A stretch of 64,000 nt of DNA from Xanthocytophaga agilis (GTDB lineage Bacteria > Bacteroidota > Bacteroidia > Cytophagales > 172606-1), in contig NZ_JASJOU010000002.1 in the NCBI RefSeq assembly GCF_030068605.1, positions 682,001-746,000 on the forward strand, given 5' to 3'. The translations under genes were made by a program, and so were the position numbers. The notes under the pieces were generated by a model. The model ran no database searches. It worked only from the letters and a program-made list of their open reading frames with translations, and was not told the DNA's origin. Shown here one piece after another: positions 35,648 through 45,141 of the stretch (position 1 is its first letter; every line of letters starts with the position of its first letter).

Positions 35648-36682
35648 CTAAAGTGGCTCCTGCTGACTTAAACAATGAAAACTTCCTAGCCCCCAAATAA
35701 TATCTGTAGAATCCAAACCTATAACTTTTCGGTCAGGGAAACATTTTGTCAGAATATCCAAAGCCTTGTCATCATTTGCATCACGGTAAGTAGGTACAAC
35801 CACAGCTGCGTTCCCAATATAAAAATTGGCATACGAAGCTGGTAACCGTTGATCTTCATAAATAACGGCTGATGGCATAGGTAACTCAATCACATTCAAA
35901 GGCTTACCATTTTCAAGCCGCATGGTCTGAAGTGTTTTCAGATTTTCCTGTAACGGTTCGTAATTGTCATCAGCTTTATCATGCTCTACTACTGTCACAA
36001 CAGTATCTTCGTTTACAAATCGCGTGATATCATCAATGTGTCCATCTGTATCATCCCCAACAATGCCGTCTCCCAGCCAGAGTATATTAGAGACGCCATA
36101 ATAATCACGCAAATATTGTTCAATCTCAGCCTGTGTCAGATGCGGATTCCTGTTTTTGTTCAACAAACAAGCTATTGTTGTCAGAACAGTCCCTTTTCCA
36201 TTGAATTCTACAGAACCTCCTTCCATAACAATGCCAGGCTGAAATACAGGTAATTTACGGACTTCAGCAATACGATAGGGAATCAGGTTATCCAGATCAT
36301 GCGGAGGGTATTTTTCTCCCCAGGCATTGTATTTCCATTTCACTACCACTTTTTTCCATTGTGCATCCTGACTAAGCAGAAATGCTGGACCATGGTCCCG
36401 ACACCATGCATCATTGGTAGGGTGTAAAAAGAAACTCACCTTTGATAAATCTGTTCCTATCTGTAAAAGCCATTCTTCTGCTTCAGCCTGCATAGAAGGT
36501 GTACTGACATTTATACACACCTGCTCACCTTCTGTGAGTGCTTTCACAAACTGTGCATATATAGGGTAAATACTTTGGATCTTACCAGGCCAGGAAGCCT
36601 CTTTGTGTGGCCAACTAAGCCATGTTGCAGCATGTTTTGCCCATTCGGCAGGAAAATAATATCCTAATTGTGCCGGAGTCAT
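35648..36682 (-). CDS. aguA: Agmatine deiminase (peptidylarginine-deiminase-type)
   Basis: A 344-residue enzyme converting agmatine to N-carbamoylputrescine and ammonia on the ADC polyamine route. Seen are ATWLSWPHKEASWPG near 19-33, DAWCRDHGP near 91-99, the catalytic GDGIVGDDTDGHID region near 204-217, and the nucleophilic cysteine in GLGSFHCLSQQEP near the C-terminus. The length is normal. The next gene downstream, the lipoprotein, begins within 80 nt and may share its transcript. Confidence 0.93.
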   Translation of the reverse strand: MTPAQLGYYFPAEWAKHAATWLSWPHKEASWPGKIQSIYPIYAQFVKALTEGEQVCINVSTPSMQAEAEEWLLQIGTDLSKVSFFLHPTNDAWCRDHGPAFLLSQDAQWKKVVVKWKYNAWGEKYPPHDLDNLIPYRIAEVRKLPVFQPGIVMEGGSVEFNGKGTVLTTIACLLNKNRNPHLTQAEIEQYLRDYYGVSNILWLGDGIVGDDTDGHIDDITRFVNEDTVVTVVEHDKADDNYEPLQENLKTLQTMRLENGKPLNVIELPMPSAVIYEDQRLPASYANFYIGNAAVVVPTYRDANDDKALDILTKCFPDRKVIGLDSTDIIWGLGSFHCLSQQEPL

Positions 36683-36832
36683 GAATATAAAATGTAATGG
36701 ATAAATACGTCAATAAATACCTGTATAATAACAAAAGGTAAGCCAGAAAAATCTGTGTATGAGTATACTATACCCAATATGTAACCTTTTCTTTGAAGTC
36801 GTGCTTCTGTGTTATATTTTTCAAACGAAATG

Positions 36833-36840
36833 CAAAGATA
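36833..36840 (-). promoter_or_regulatory. Possible -7 element of agmatine deiminase
   Basis: TATCTTTG on the minus strand is an exact match, about 150 nt before the start codon. No TTG at the normal spacing was found, so this is tentative. Confidence 0.35.
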
Positions 36841-36947
36841 TTTTTCTATAGCACACGAAAAAGTAAAATATATAAATTACCCTAAATACAGTCATCCATA
36901 CAACTATTCATACTATCCTTCAGAAATTCTTATTAGACTATAGTACT

Positions 36948-37571
36948 ATGCTTCAACCTATTGAATTATTAACCCGAACACTTTGCGACACCACGCCTAC
37001 ACACCCAGCAGAAATTGCTTTTTTATTTGGCCAGACAGTAGACAATCAGGAATCTGTTCTCAAACAAGCAGAATCATTACTCAAACAACGCAAAACCCAA
37101 CAAGTAAGCTTCCTGCAATCGCCTGCACTAAGTGGATATCCGGGTTTTGAAAGCTGGAAAGGTATATTGCTCACAAAAGGTATATCTGAATCCCAGATCA
37201 CAGGAATTCCTTTTGATAACCTGACAATGATTCATACACGAATTGAAGCAGAAGCACTCATACGTTATGCTAAACAACAGAATATTCAAACCATCTATAT
37301 TCTTGCAGCTCCGTTTCATCAGTTACGGGCATTTATGACAGCGGTAACACTGGCAGTTGAACTGTATCCAACTGTAAAGCTGTATAGCATGTCTGGCACT
37401 CCATTAGACTGGCAGCAAAATGTAGCTCATTCTCAGGGACAGGTACTAGGTTCTCGTAGTCAATTAATTGCAGGTGAACTGGAACGAATTGAAAAATATA
37501 TCCAGAAAGGTGATTTAGGAACCTATCAACTAGTTTTAGATTATCTGAACCAGCGAGATAGAATAGTATAA
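36948..37571 (+). CDS. YdcF/SanA-like (DUF218) protein
   Basis: A 207-residue protein with no signal peptide or membrane helix. It has the DUF218 pattern: an N-terminal IAFLFGQTVDN strand-loop, a middle TMIHTRIEAEALIRYAKQQ (the NTxENA-like helix), and IQTIYILAAPFHQLRAFMTA (the VTSxFHxxRA-like motif). Some members remodel envelope lipid carriers (ElyC, SanA), others bind SAM; the role here is unknown. Confidence in the family is moderate because each motif is diverged. Confidence 0.65.
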   Translation: MLQPIELLTRTLCDTTPTHPAEIAFLFGQTVDNQESVLKQAESLLKQRKTQQVSFLQSPALSGYPGFESWKGILLTKGISESQITGIPFDNLTMIHTRIEAEALIRYAKQQNIQTIYILAAPFHQLRAFMTAVTLAVELYPTVKLYSMSGTPLDWQQNVAHSQGQVLGSRSQLIAGELERIEKYIQKGDLGTYQLVLDYLNQRDRIV

Positions 37572-37635
37572 AATGGCAACCCATAAAGGGGGATTATATA
37601 GGTATCCACTCTAACCTTAATTTTCCAATAAATAT

Positions 37636-37666
37636 TTGGACATTTTGACTAGTCGCGCAATCTTTG
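37636..37666 (+). promoter_or_regulatory. Probable promoter of the MFS gene
   Basis: TTG (37636-37638), a 20-nt spacer and AATCTTTG (37659-37666, one mismatch) place the start near 37673, which favours the ATG at 37697 over the TTG at 37664. Confidence 0.5.
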
Positions 37667-37696
37667 TACTCTTCTAAATATGTATTACAAAATAAT

Positions 37697-38965
37697 ATGA
37701 TAAAAACATCTGAAACCGCTCTTTCCTCCCGTTCCGTCAATGCTGTTGTACTGGTTGCTGCACTGGGTTATTTCGTAGATATTTATGATTTATTGTTATT
37801 TGGTATTGTAAGAGTACCAAGCCTGTTGTCTCTCGGTTATGAAAAAGGTTCTCCCCTTCTCACAGAAAAAGGAGAGTTCCTGATCAATATGCAGATGTTG
37901 GGAATGCTTATTGGCGGTATTTTATGGGGAATAATAGGTGATAAACGAGGCAGATTATCTGTATTGTTTGGATCTATCTTTTTATATTCCATTGCTAATA
38001 TTGCCAATGGTATGGTAAATAGTGTAGAAGCCTATGCAACCTGGCGGTTTATAGCAGGTGTCGGACTGGCAGGTGAACTGGGAGCAGGTATTACACTGGT
38101 AGCAGAGGTGATGCCCAAAGAAAAACGGGGTATCGGAACGATGATTGTGGCCTCAGTAGGTTTAACAGGTGCCGTAGTAGCTAATCTTATTTATAAACTC
38201 TCTGGCGACTGGAGAATGTGTTATTATATAGGAGGAGGATTAGGATTGGCCTTGTTATTACTTCGCATTGGTGTAAGTGAATCCGGAATGTTCAAAACAG
38301 CACAAACGGAAAATGTGTCAAAAGGCAATTTCCTGGCTCTCTTCAGCAATAGAAAACGACTCTCCAAATACCTCCGTTGCATTTTGATAGGTCTTCCTAC
38401 CTGGTTTGTTATTGGTGTGTTGGTGACATTCTCTCCTGAATTTGCCAAAGCTCTTGGCATTGAAGGTGAAGTAAAAGGTGGTGATGCAATTATGTATGCC
38501 TATACAGGAATTGTATTAGGAGATCTGGCTACAGGTGCTTTAAGTCAGGTACTGAAAAGTCGCCTACGGGTCATGTATATCTTTCTTACTCTCAGTGCTA
38601 TTACTATCATTCTCTATCTGAATGCCTATGGTGTTTCTGTTGCGACACTCTATTTATTGTGTGGCGTACTGGGATTTGTAACAGGTTTCTGGGTGATTTT
38701 TGTAACAATGTCTGCCGAACAGTTTGGCACCAATCTGCGGGCTACGGTGACAACAACTACTCCAAACTTTGTTCGTGGTGCACTTCCCCTCATTATTATC
38801 TTCTTTAACTTTTGTAAAGATAAACTGTCTTATATGGGGCCGGATGCTGCCCGTATCAATGCAGGTCTCCTGGTAGGAGGAGTAATCATTCTGATTTCTG
38901 GCCTGGCGTTACGTGGATTGAAGGAAACATTCCATGAAGATCTAAACTATGTAGAACAGTTGTAA
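37697..38965 (+). CDS. Major facilitator superfamily transporter
   Basis: A 422-residue, 12-helix transporter. The sugar/organic-acid porter signature is visible: GIIGDKRGRL between helices 2 and 3, and RFIAGVGLAGELGAG in helix 4, followed by EVMPKEKRGIG. It resembles proline/betaine- or aromatic-acid-type MFS carriers, but the substrate is unknown. An in-frame TTG at 37664 exists but falls inside the predicted -7 box. It is monocistronic with a strong terminator. Confidence 0.88.
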   Translation: MIKTSETALSSRSVNAVVLVAALGYFVDIYDLLLFGIVRVPSLLSLGYEKGSPLLTEKGEFLINMQMLGMLIGGILWGIIGDKRGRLSVLFGSIFLYSIANIANGMVNSVEAYATWRFIAGVGLAGELGAGITLVAEVMPKEKRGIGTMIVASVGLTGAVVANLIYKLSGDWRMCYYIGGGLGLALLLLRIGVSESGMFKTAQTENVSKGNFLALFSNRKRLSKYLRCILIGLPTWFVIGVLVTFSPEFAKALGIEGEVKGGDAIMYAYTGIVLGDLATGALSQVLKSRLRVMYIFLTLSAITIILYLNAYGVSVATLYLLCGVLGFVTGFWVIFVTMSAEQFGTNLRATVTTTTPNFVRGALPLIIIFFNFCKDKLSYMGPDAARINAGLLVGGVIILISGLALRGLKETFHEDLNYVEQL

Positions 38966-38986
38966 CTGTTTATCCTATATTCTCTT

Positions 38987-39034
38987 AACGGATCAATGAC
39001 TTTGTATGTAAGCAAAGTTGTTGATCCGTTTTTA
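38987..39034 (+). terminator. Terminator of the MFS gene
   Basis: An 18-bp stem with two G-T or mismatched positions (38987-39004 with 39013-39030) and an 8-nt loop runs into TTTTTA, 21 nt after the stop. Confidence 0.85.
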
Positions 39035-39230
39035 TAAACGCCCTCAAGTAAATATGCAGGAGTAAAATATCCTATGTTACAATAATCAATGAAAGTGTAT
39101 TCATGAACGAAGCCATATAAATAAAAATTTTATAATCTCCTTGACTTTAGAAACACTTTAGTATTTTGCTTCTCTATAAATTATTCATATTTAGTTACTT
39201 GTATTAAATACACATCCACTTTCAGGCTTC

Positions 39231-40529
39231 ATGAAAGAATTGCTTAGCAGGATTATTGTTGGGAAAGATCCAGTTGTTGAGTCCAGAATTGCACATACCA
39301 GAATACTTCTTACAGGTCAGGTGGCAATGGTAGGAATGTTTATCAGTTTATTCTATATCATCCGAAACCTTATCTTACAACTCAATGTCTCTTATCACTA
39401 TCATGCCATTCTGTTGAGTCTTATGATACTGGTAGTAGTATTGAATAGAAAAGGACATCATTTAGCAGCTAAAATCCTTTTTCTTACCACTACTAATTTC
39501 TTAATTTTTCTTTTTTCATCAACAGCATCTTACTATACTGGCAGTTTTATCTACTTTATTCCAATCTTTCTGGCTGCATTTGTCCTTTTTGGCTACGAAG
39601 AACGTATCAAAGCAATCTTTTTCTTTTTGTTAACATTATTTCTTTTCATACTAGCCCATCTCATTGATCTTCATTTAGTACCTCAAGTTACTCTTTCGAC
39701 ACGAAAGATGTTTGAGAGTTTTATTGTCAACTTCTTTACAGCTAGTTTTTTGACTATGCTGCTTATCAATTTTCTGATAAGGGAGAATTACTATTACACC
39801 AAAGAGCTTATCCAAAACGAAGAACAACTCCTTGAAAAAAACACGCAATTGACAAAGATCAATCAGGAGTTGGATCAATTTGTCTACAGTACTTCACATG
39901 ACCTACGATCACCCCTAAGCACTATTCTTGGCTTGTTGCAAGTGATGGAACTGGAAAAAGAGAAAGAAAATGCGGGGTATTATATAGATCTGATCAGGAA
40001 TCGGGTTCATGCATTAGATCATGTGATTGGTGAAATTCTGGATTATGCATGGAATCAGAAAACAGGGATTCAGCAGGATGCCATTAATCTGCATGCCTTA
40101 TTGACAGAGATACTCACCAATTTCCTGCAGGATGAAAAAACACAAAAACTCAGTATAGAGATTGAGGTACCACCGACACTAGAAATTATTTCAGATAGGA
40201 GAAGATTAAAAATTATTCTGCTCAATCTCTTGTCTAATGCTATACGGTATCATAAATATGATCAGTCTAAACCATTTATACGGGTTAGCAGTACTATTCA
40301 TCAAAATCAACTGGAAATCTGTGTGGAAGATAATGGACCAGGGATACACCCTGATCATCAGGAGAAGATCTTTGAGATGTTTTACAGAGCCAGTGACAAA
40401 ACTACCGGATCAGGTCTTGGTCTTTATATTGTGAAAGAAACAACAGAAAAAATCGGCGGAACAATCCATCTCAGATCAGAATATGGCAAAGGCTCGTCCT
40501 TTATGGTAAGACTACCAATACTGCAATAA
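39231..40529 (+). CDS. Membrane sensor histidine kinase
   Basis: A 432-residue kinase. Residues 25-185 contain about six membrane helices with very short loops, so sensing is probably within the membrane. A short coiled coil (190-218) leads to the HisKA domain with His223 in STSHDLRSPL. The HATPase_c domain follows: NLLSNAIRYH, EDNGPGI and GLGLYIVKE. No response regulator is adjacent, so the partner lies elsewhere (the stand-alone receiver at 34 kb is one candidate). Confidence 0.93.
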   Translation: MKELLSRIIVGKDPVVESRIAHTRILLTGQVAMVGMFISLFYIIRNLILQLNVSYHYHAILLSLMILVVVLNRKGHHLAAKILFLTTTNFLIFLFSSTASYYTGSFIYFIPIFLAAFVLFGYEERIKAIFFFLLTLFLFILAHLIDLHLVPQVTLSTRKMFESFIVNFFTASFLTMLLINFLIRENYYYTKELIQNEEQLLEKNTQLTKINQELDQFVYSTSHDLRSPLSTILGLLQVMELEKEKENAGYYIDLIRNRVHALDHVIGEILDYAWNQKTGIQQDAINLHALLTEILTNFLQDEKTQKLSIEIEVPPTLEIISDRRRLKIILLNLLSNAIRYHKYDQSKPFIRVSSTIHQNQLEICVEDNGPGIHPDHQEKIFEMFYRASDKTTGSGLGLYIVKETTEKIGGTIHLRSEYGKGSSFMVRLPILQ

Positions 40530-40534
40530 ATGTT

Positions 40535-40542
40535 TATATTTG
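40535..40542 (+). promoter_or_regulatory. Possible -7 element of the SDR gene
   Basis: TATATTTG is an exact match 22 nt before the SDR ATG. No TTG at the expected distance. It gives the SDR gene its own start inside the 35-nt gap after the kinase gene. Confidence 0.45.
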
Positions 40543-40564
40543 CGGCAATCTGAATACCTTCATT

Positions 40565-41308
40565 ATGGACAATATCTTACTTATCACAGGTGGCAGTCGT
40601 GGCATTGGGCAGGCACTGGTAACAACCTACCTACAGAAAGGATATAAAGTTTTTTCAATTGCCAGAAGTCATTCCAGCGAAAAACATCCTCTGTTACACC
40701 AGATCTCATTTGATCTGAGTGCATCTCATGGGTTTGGAACACTGTTCAAAAACTTATTTAGAGAGATTGAAGAGGCTCAAACAGCTTCTATTCTCCTGAT
40801 TAATAATGCAGCGGCCTTACCTATTGGCAAAATTGATACTCTGACACAAGAACATATCCAGCAGGCAACACATGTCAATTTAACAGCCCCCTTACTATTA
40901 ACTTCTCTGTTTATTCAACACACGCAAGGCTGGAAATGTGACAAGAAAATTATTAACATTTCATCAGGTGCAGCGCATAAGCCTTATTATGGATGGACTA
41001 TATACTGCTCAACCAAAGCTGCCCTTGATATGTTAACCCGTACTGTAGCCATAGAACAAAGTACAGTAGAAAATGGAGTAAAGATACTATCGATCAGTCC
41101 AGGTGTGGTGGATACAGGAATGCAATCCGCTATTCGTGAATCAGCCAGAGAAGACTTTAAAGATATAGATCGTTTTATTGAATTAAAGAATACTAATGCT
41201 CTGGCAGAACCTGCTGATGTTGCCAATCAGATTTATCAGGTAGCAATGGATACGGATATAGAGAATGGAGCGATTCTTGATTTACGTACGCTTTCCACAA
41301 ATACATAA
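40565..41308 (+). CDS. Short-chain dehydrogenase/reductase (sepiapterin-reductase-like)
   Basis: A 247-residue classical-type SDR. The cofactor motif is TGGSRGIGQ at 8-16, the NNAAA motif is near 80, and the catalytic YxxxK lies in IYCSTKAA near 147-154, after INISSGAA. GVVDTGMQ follows the PG motif as in yeast Irc24/sepiapterin-reductase-like members. The substrate is unknown. It begins 35 nt after the histidine kinase gene and ends 9 nt from the convergent CDF gene. Confidence 0.88.
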   Translation: MDNILLITGGSRGIGQALVTTYLQKGYKVFSIARSHSSEKHPLLHQISFDLSASHGFGTLFKNLFREIEEAQTASILLINNAAALPIGKIDTLTQEHIQQATHVNLTAPLLLTSLFIQHTQGWKCDKKIINISSGAAHKPYYGWTIYCSTKAALDMLTRTVAIEQSTVENGVKILSISPGVVDTGMQSAIRESAREDFKDIDRFIELKNTNALAEPADVANQIYQVAMDTDIENGAILDLRTLSTNT

Positions 41309-41317
41309 GTAAGACCA

Positions 41318-42268
41318 TCAGGCATTAAGAACCTTATCTTTGGCAACTTTTTGAGCTTCCTTTCCAGAAAAGAGTTTCGCTTCAACATAGATTTTTGTGA
41401 TGTCAGGAAACTTCTCCCGAATAGTATGTTCCAGCCTTGAAATAACTTTGGGTAGTTCTTCTCCATTCAGATCATGTCTGAATTCGGCATCTAATACCAG
41501 TAAGATTTCGTTGGGAGCCATGTGCATAGTCAACGGATACCGCAAGGCAGCCACATCTTTGTCTTCTATAACCAATTTGTATACTCCTTCTACAATATAG
41601 GTCTGAGCACTTTCTCCAATCAATAACTTACGACTTTCTATCACCATTACAATGGCTACTATAGCCAGTACAACACCGATAAGAATAGAAGCCATACCAT
41701 CCAGTTTTGGGTTTTGAAAATAATGTCCCAGAAAGACTCCGGCAAACGCAATAAGCAAGCCTAGTATAGCAGCAGTATCTTCATAAATCACTGCAAATAA
41801 TGATGGATCTTTACTTTTACGCAGTTCTTGCCAGAATCGTCCATTGCCTTTGATCTGTAAAAACCGATGTACAGCAATCCAGAGCGAACCTCCTTCAAAC
41901 ACAATAGCTCCTCCCAACACTATATAATTCCAGAAAGGATCTCTAAGTGGTTCCGGATGTTCCAGATGACTAATTCCTTCATAGAAAGACATTCCACCAC
42001 CCAATGCAAAAACCAATATGGATACAATCAATGTCCAGAAATACATTTCTTTCCCATGTCCAAAAGGATGGTTCTGATCGGCAGGTTTCTTACTTCGACT
42101 AATACCTAATAAGAGTAATAACTCATTTCCGGAATCTACCAAACTGTGAATTCCTTCAGAAAGCATGGCGGAACTTCCACTAAAGTAGGCTGCCACAAAT
42201 TTTACTCCGGCAATACCTACATTGGCAGCTAAAGCTCCGTAAATAGGCAACTTAGATTCTCCTGTCAT
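41318..42268 (-). CDS. Cation diffusion facilitator family transporter
   Basis: A 316-residue CDF transporter, a proton-coupled exporter of divalent metals (Zn, Fe, Mn or similar). Helix 2 carries His41 and Asp45 in EGIHSLVDSGNE, in the HxxxD metal site. The helix-5 counterpart is YEDTAAILGL, the variant seen in the subfamily with NHPFGHGKEMYFW. The C-terminal cytoplasmic domain (about 220-300) contains the usual HMAPNEILLVLDAEF. Metal specificity cannot be read. Confidence 0.9.
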   Translation of the reverse strand: MTGESKLPIYGALAANVGIAGVKFVAAYFSGSSAMLSEGIHSLVDSGNELLLLLGISRSKKPADQNHPFGHGKEMYFWTLIVSILVFALGGGMSFYEGISHLEHPEPLRDPFWNYIVLGGAIVFEGGSLWIAVHRFLQIKGNGRFWQELRKSKDPSLFAVIYEDTAAILGLLIAFAGVFLGHYFQNPKLDGMASILIGVVLAIVAIVMVIESRKLLIGESAQTYIVEGVYKLVIEDKDVAALRYPLTMHMAPNEILLVLDAEFRHDLNGEELPKVISRLEHTIREKFPDITKIYVEAKLFSGKEAQKVAKDKVLNA

Positions 42269-42283
42269 AGCTGTATGATTTTA

Positions 42284-42333
42284 GAAAAAAATACTACACA
42301 GAATCCACAATTTGTAAGACTCCTGTGTAGTAT
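42284..42333 (-). terminator. Terminator of the TMEM220/nucleosidase unit
   Basis: An 11-bp perfect stem (42291-42301 with 42323-42333) with a 21-nt loop is followed on the minus strand by TTTTTT. It lies 33 nt after the nucleosidase stop and just upstream of the CDF gene. Confidence 0.75.
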
Positions 42334-42365
42334 ATAGCTATCTAAAAATCAGTACCAGACAGTTA

Positions 42366-43184
42366 TTATTTTATCAACCCGGCAATTTCTGTTACCAGAG
42401 CAGCTGAATTTTTAGCTGCGGTTTTATAAAATGTCATCATATCCCCGCGAGCATTTTCGTCAGCTTTATCACTCAGACTGCGAATAACCAGACAAGGGAC
42501 TTTTAACTGCCAGCAAACCTGTGCCACAGCAGCCCCTTCCATCTCTGTTGCTTCTGCATTAAAATCACGACGTAGCTGTTGTACTTTCTCCGAGGAAGAC
42601 ACAAAAATGTCTCCTGTCACAATGCGACCCACTACTACCTGTGGAGCTCTGTTCGTCAACGCGATTTTTTCAAAACGAGCTGTCCGGGATGCTTTCTGCG
42701 CTTTTAGCAACAATACAGAATCAGCAGGAAAATACTCTGGGTTCAGTTCTTTGGTAATAGGATTACGAGTCTGACGGCTAGGCTCCCGATTGTGCAGGAT
42801 TGTACTAAAGTCATGATAAGCAATACTCTGAGCAATAACAATATCTCCTGGCATCAGATCGGGATTTACGCCACCTGCAATTCCTGTGAATACAATTTCT
42901 TTAGGATGAAAAGTATGTATTAGCAAAGAAGTCGTCAGAGCCGCATTGATCTTGCCAATACCTGTTTCTGCAACTACAACTTTTCGGCCATTGAGTATAC
43001 CAGTTACGAATCGGATTCCTTCTACTTTCTGCTCTTTCTTGTCTTTCAATGACTCTTGAAGAATACGTACTTCTTCATCAAAAGCTCCTAATACAGCTGT
43101 GATATTCTGGGTTTGGGAAGTTTGTGCAAAAGGTTTATGTACAACAAGCAGAAAGGCAATACAAACCAGATAAATGTTTTTCAT
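42366..43184 (-). CDS. Exported 5'-methylthioadenosine/S-adenosylhomocysteine nucleosidase
   Basis: A 272-residue nucleosidase of the MTAN/PNP fold, cleaving MTA or SAH to adenine and a ribosyl thioether. It opens with a signal peptide (MKNIYLVCIAFLLVVHKPFAQ), so it should act in the periplasm; the usual MTAN is cytosolic and about 230 residues. Seen are ITAVLGAFDEEV near 29-40, ETGIGKINAALTTS, FTGIAGGV, the substrate-binding ATEMEGAAVAQV near 211-222, and the catalytic SLSDKAD. It follows a TMEM220-like gene by 33 nt. Confidence 0.88.
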   Translation of the reverse strand: MKNIYLVCIAFLLVVHKPFAQTSQTQNITAVLGAFDEEVRILQESLKDKKEQKVEGIRFVTGILNGRKVVVAETGIGKINAALTTSLLIHTFHPKEIVFTGIAGGVNPDLMPGDIVIAQSIAYHDFSTILHNREPSRQTRNPITKELNPEYFPADSVLLLKAQKASRTARFEKIALTNRAPQVVVGRIVTGDIFVSSSEKVQQLRRDFNAEATEMEGAAVAQVCWQLKVPCLVIRSLSDKADENARGDMMTFYKTAAKNSAALVTEIAGLIK

Positions 43185-43217
43185 AATGTTGTATGGATTA
43201 AGAAGCAGAAAAGAAAA

Positions 43218-43583
43218 TTATGTACGATTAGACCTTTTTATATACCCTATTAGTAAAAATATCAGCATAGCGACCGCACAGATTACTAGTCCTGCACTTT
43301 CACGGGCAAGTTCTTGATTCACACTTTTCATGGATAGCCCTTCTCCTTCTGTCACAAAACCTTCCCAGGCAGTCATCTGTAACCAGGAATTAACTGCTCC
43401 TGAAATATACAGTATTGCCAAAACCGCAAAAAGCTCCAGGTTATACCGTGCACGAAAGACAAGAAAAGAACAATAGGCAGATATAAGATAGATAGTCACC
43501 CACCAGACAGGATCAGGATCATTAAATTGCCAGTAGGTAAATAGTAAAAATATAAATCCAAAAAACAAACCGATGTAACGCAT
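43218..43583 (-). CDS. Transmembrane protein of the TMEM220 type
   Basis: A 121-residue membrane protein with four helices. The opening FGFIFLLFTYWQFNDPDPVWW (in part), with the QFNDPDP motif, is the mark of the TMEM220 family shared by bacteria and animals. A second conserved loop, WLQMTAWEGF, is around residues 67-76. Function unknown. It is probably cotranscribed with the exported nucleosidase downstream. Confidence 0.8.
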   Translation of the reverse strand: MRYIGLFFGFIFLLFTYWQFNDPDPVWWVTIYLISAYCSFLVFRARYNLELFAVLAILYISGAVNSWLQMTAWEGFVTEGEGLSMKSVNQELARESAGLVICAVAMLIFLLIGYIKRSNRT

Positions 43584-43613
43584 AACAAATCTGTAGGAAC
43601 AAATGAGTGTATG

Positions 43614-43642
43614 ATAAAGAAAAGCCCAATTTAGCAGGCTTT
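43614..43642 (-). terminator. Possible terminator of the NCS2 permease gene
   Basis: AAAGCC (43621-43626) pairs with GGCTTT (43637-43642), and the minus strand continues TTTTCTTTAT. It is short but correctly placed, 45 nt after the stop. Confidence 0.45.
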
Positions 43643-43686
43643 CCTCAATCTGTCATTGACGCCTGTCATAATTTCTTTTGTTTCTG

Positions 43687-44997
43687 CTACAAATGTTCTA
43701 ACACCAATGCCACTATAGCAGCTATATCAATCAGAATCAAGGCAATGGATACTTCTTTGGTTTTACCTAAAACTAACTTAATAATGGTCCAGCTCAGAAA
43801 ACCCCAGATAATTCCCTGTGTAATGGAATAGGTAAGTGGCACCAGCACCATAGCCAGAAAAGCAGGAATAGCATCATCCAACTCGCTCCAGTGAATCTGA
43901 GTAACAGGCTTCATCATAAACACTCCAACCAGAATCAAAGCGGGTGCTGTAGCAATAGCGGGAATAACAGAGAGTAAAGGCGAAAAGAACATAAAAGGCA
44001 GAAACAAAAGGCCAGCTGTCACAGCTGTCAAACCAGTACGTCCTCCCTGCTCTACTCCAACCGCCGACTCAATATAGGCAGTTCCAGGACTTGTACCCAA
44101 TAAGCCACCCAATGTAGTAGCCACAGCATCCGTTAATAGAGATTGTTTTACATTGCGGGGTTCACCTGCTTCATCCTGAAGGTTGGCAGCCTCGGCAACT
44201 CCCACAAAGGTAGATAGGCTATCAAACAGGTCTGTAAAGACAAAGGCAAAGATAACAGGTAGTAAACTTAACTGCATTGAACCTGCTATATCAAGTTGTA
44301 ATAACAAACTAAAATCTGGTGAAGAGAAAGCACCATTCCAGTTCACAATAGGTGTGCTACCCCAAATTCTACCAATAGATATAGCTAGCAAAGTAGTTGA
44401 CAATATCCCTATAATAATGCCCCCAGTCATCCGCTTAATCACCAGAATGGCTGTAATAAGAAGGCCAACAATGAAAATAATCTGATCTGGTTTAGTGATA
44501 TCCCCGATACCTACGAGCGTAGCAGGATTAGCCACAATAAACTTTGCATTGACAAAGCCAATAAAAGTGATAAACAATCCGATACCTGCAGAGATAGCAT
44601 AACGTAATTGCTTGGGTATGGCAGCTACAATATATGTTCGGATATTAAAGATAGAGAGTAAAAGAAAAATTATTCCAGCCCAGAATACAGCCCCTAATGC
44701 AGTCTGATAGGAAATACCCATTCCCTTCACAGCAGTGAACGTGAAAAAGGCATTCAGGCCCATACCTGGTGCTACTACAATAGGGTTTTTAGCATACAAA
44801 CCCATCATGAGGCTGCAAAAGAATGATAATAGAACAGTAGCAGTAAGCACTCCCGAAAAGGACATTCCTGTCTGGCTCAGAATGGCTGGATTTACTACAA
44901 TAATATACATGGTAGCTAGAAACGTTGAGATTCCAGCCAGAATTTCGGTTCGTACAGTGGTTTGGTTTGTGTGTAGAGAGAAGTATTTTTCAAGCAT
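43687..44997 (-). CDS. NCS2/AzgA-type purine permease
   Basis: A 436-residue membrane protein with about 13-14 helices of the AzgA (adenine/guanine/hypoxanthine) branch. Family marks are FSLHTNQTTVRTEILAGIST at the N-terminus, VAPGMGLNAFFTFTAVKGMG near 72-91, and the substrate helix segments ISAGIGLFITFIGFVNA and GTSPGTAYIESAVGVEQGGR. It likely imports purine bases with protons. No riboswitch is visible in the short leader, which is shared with the divergent TPM gene. Confidence 0.92.
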   Translation of the reverse strand: MLEKYFSLHTNQTTVRTEILAGISTFLATMYIIVVNPAILSQTGMSFSGVLTATVLLSFFCSLMMGLYAKNPIVVAPGMGLNAFFTFTAVKGMGISYQTALGAVFWAGIIFLLLSIFNIRTYIVAAIPKQLRYAISAGIGLFITFIGFVNAKFIVANPATLVGIGDITKPDQIIFIVGLLITAILVIKRMTGGIIIGILSTTLLAISIGRIWGSTPIVNWNGAFSSPDFSLLLQLDIAGSMQLSLLPVIFAFVFTDLFDSLSTFVGVAEAANLQDEAGEPRNVKQSLLTDAVATTLGGLLGTSPGTAYIESAVGVEQGGRTGLTAVTAGLLFLPFMFFSPLLSVIPAIATAPALILVGVFMMKPVTQIHWSELDDAIPAFLAMVLVPLTYSITQGIIWGFLSWTIIKLVLGKTKEVSIALILIDIAAIVALVLEHL

Positions 44998-45141
44998 AAG
45001 GCTGTATGGTTAGAAGATGTATTTGGCCGTTCCAAAATACCATCTTTTACCTAGTAAAACTCTTATCTCTCTCAGAAAACTATACAAACACAAAATCTTT
45101 CTTTACTTTCAGGAATCTTCTCTACTCTAAAAGTAAAATAC

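Noticed and set aside
44998-45141. Purine riboswitch before the NCS2 permease gene
   Set aside because: The leader shows no three-way junction or conserved purine-aptamer bases.
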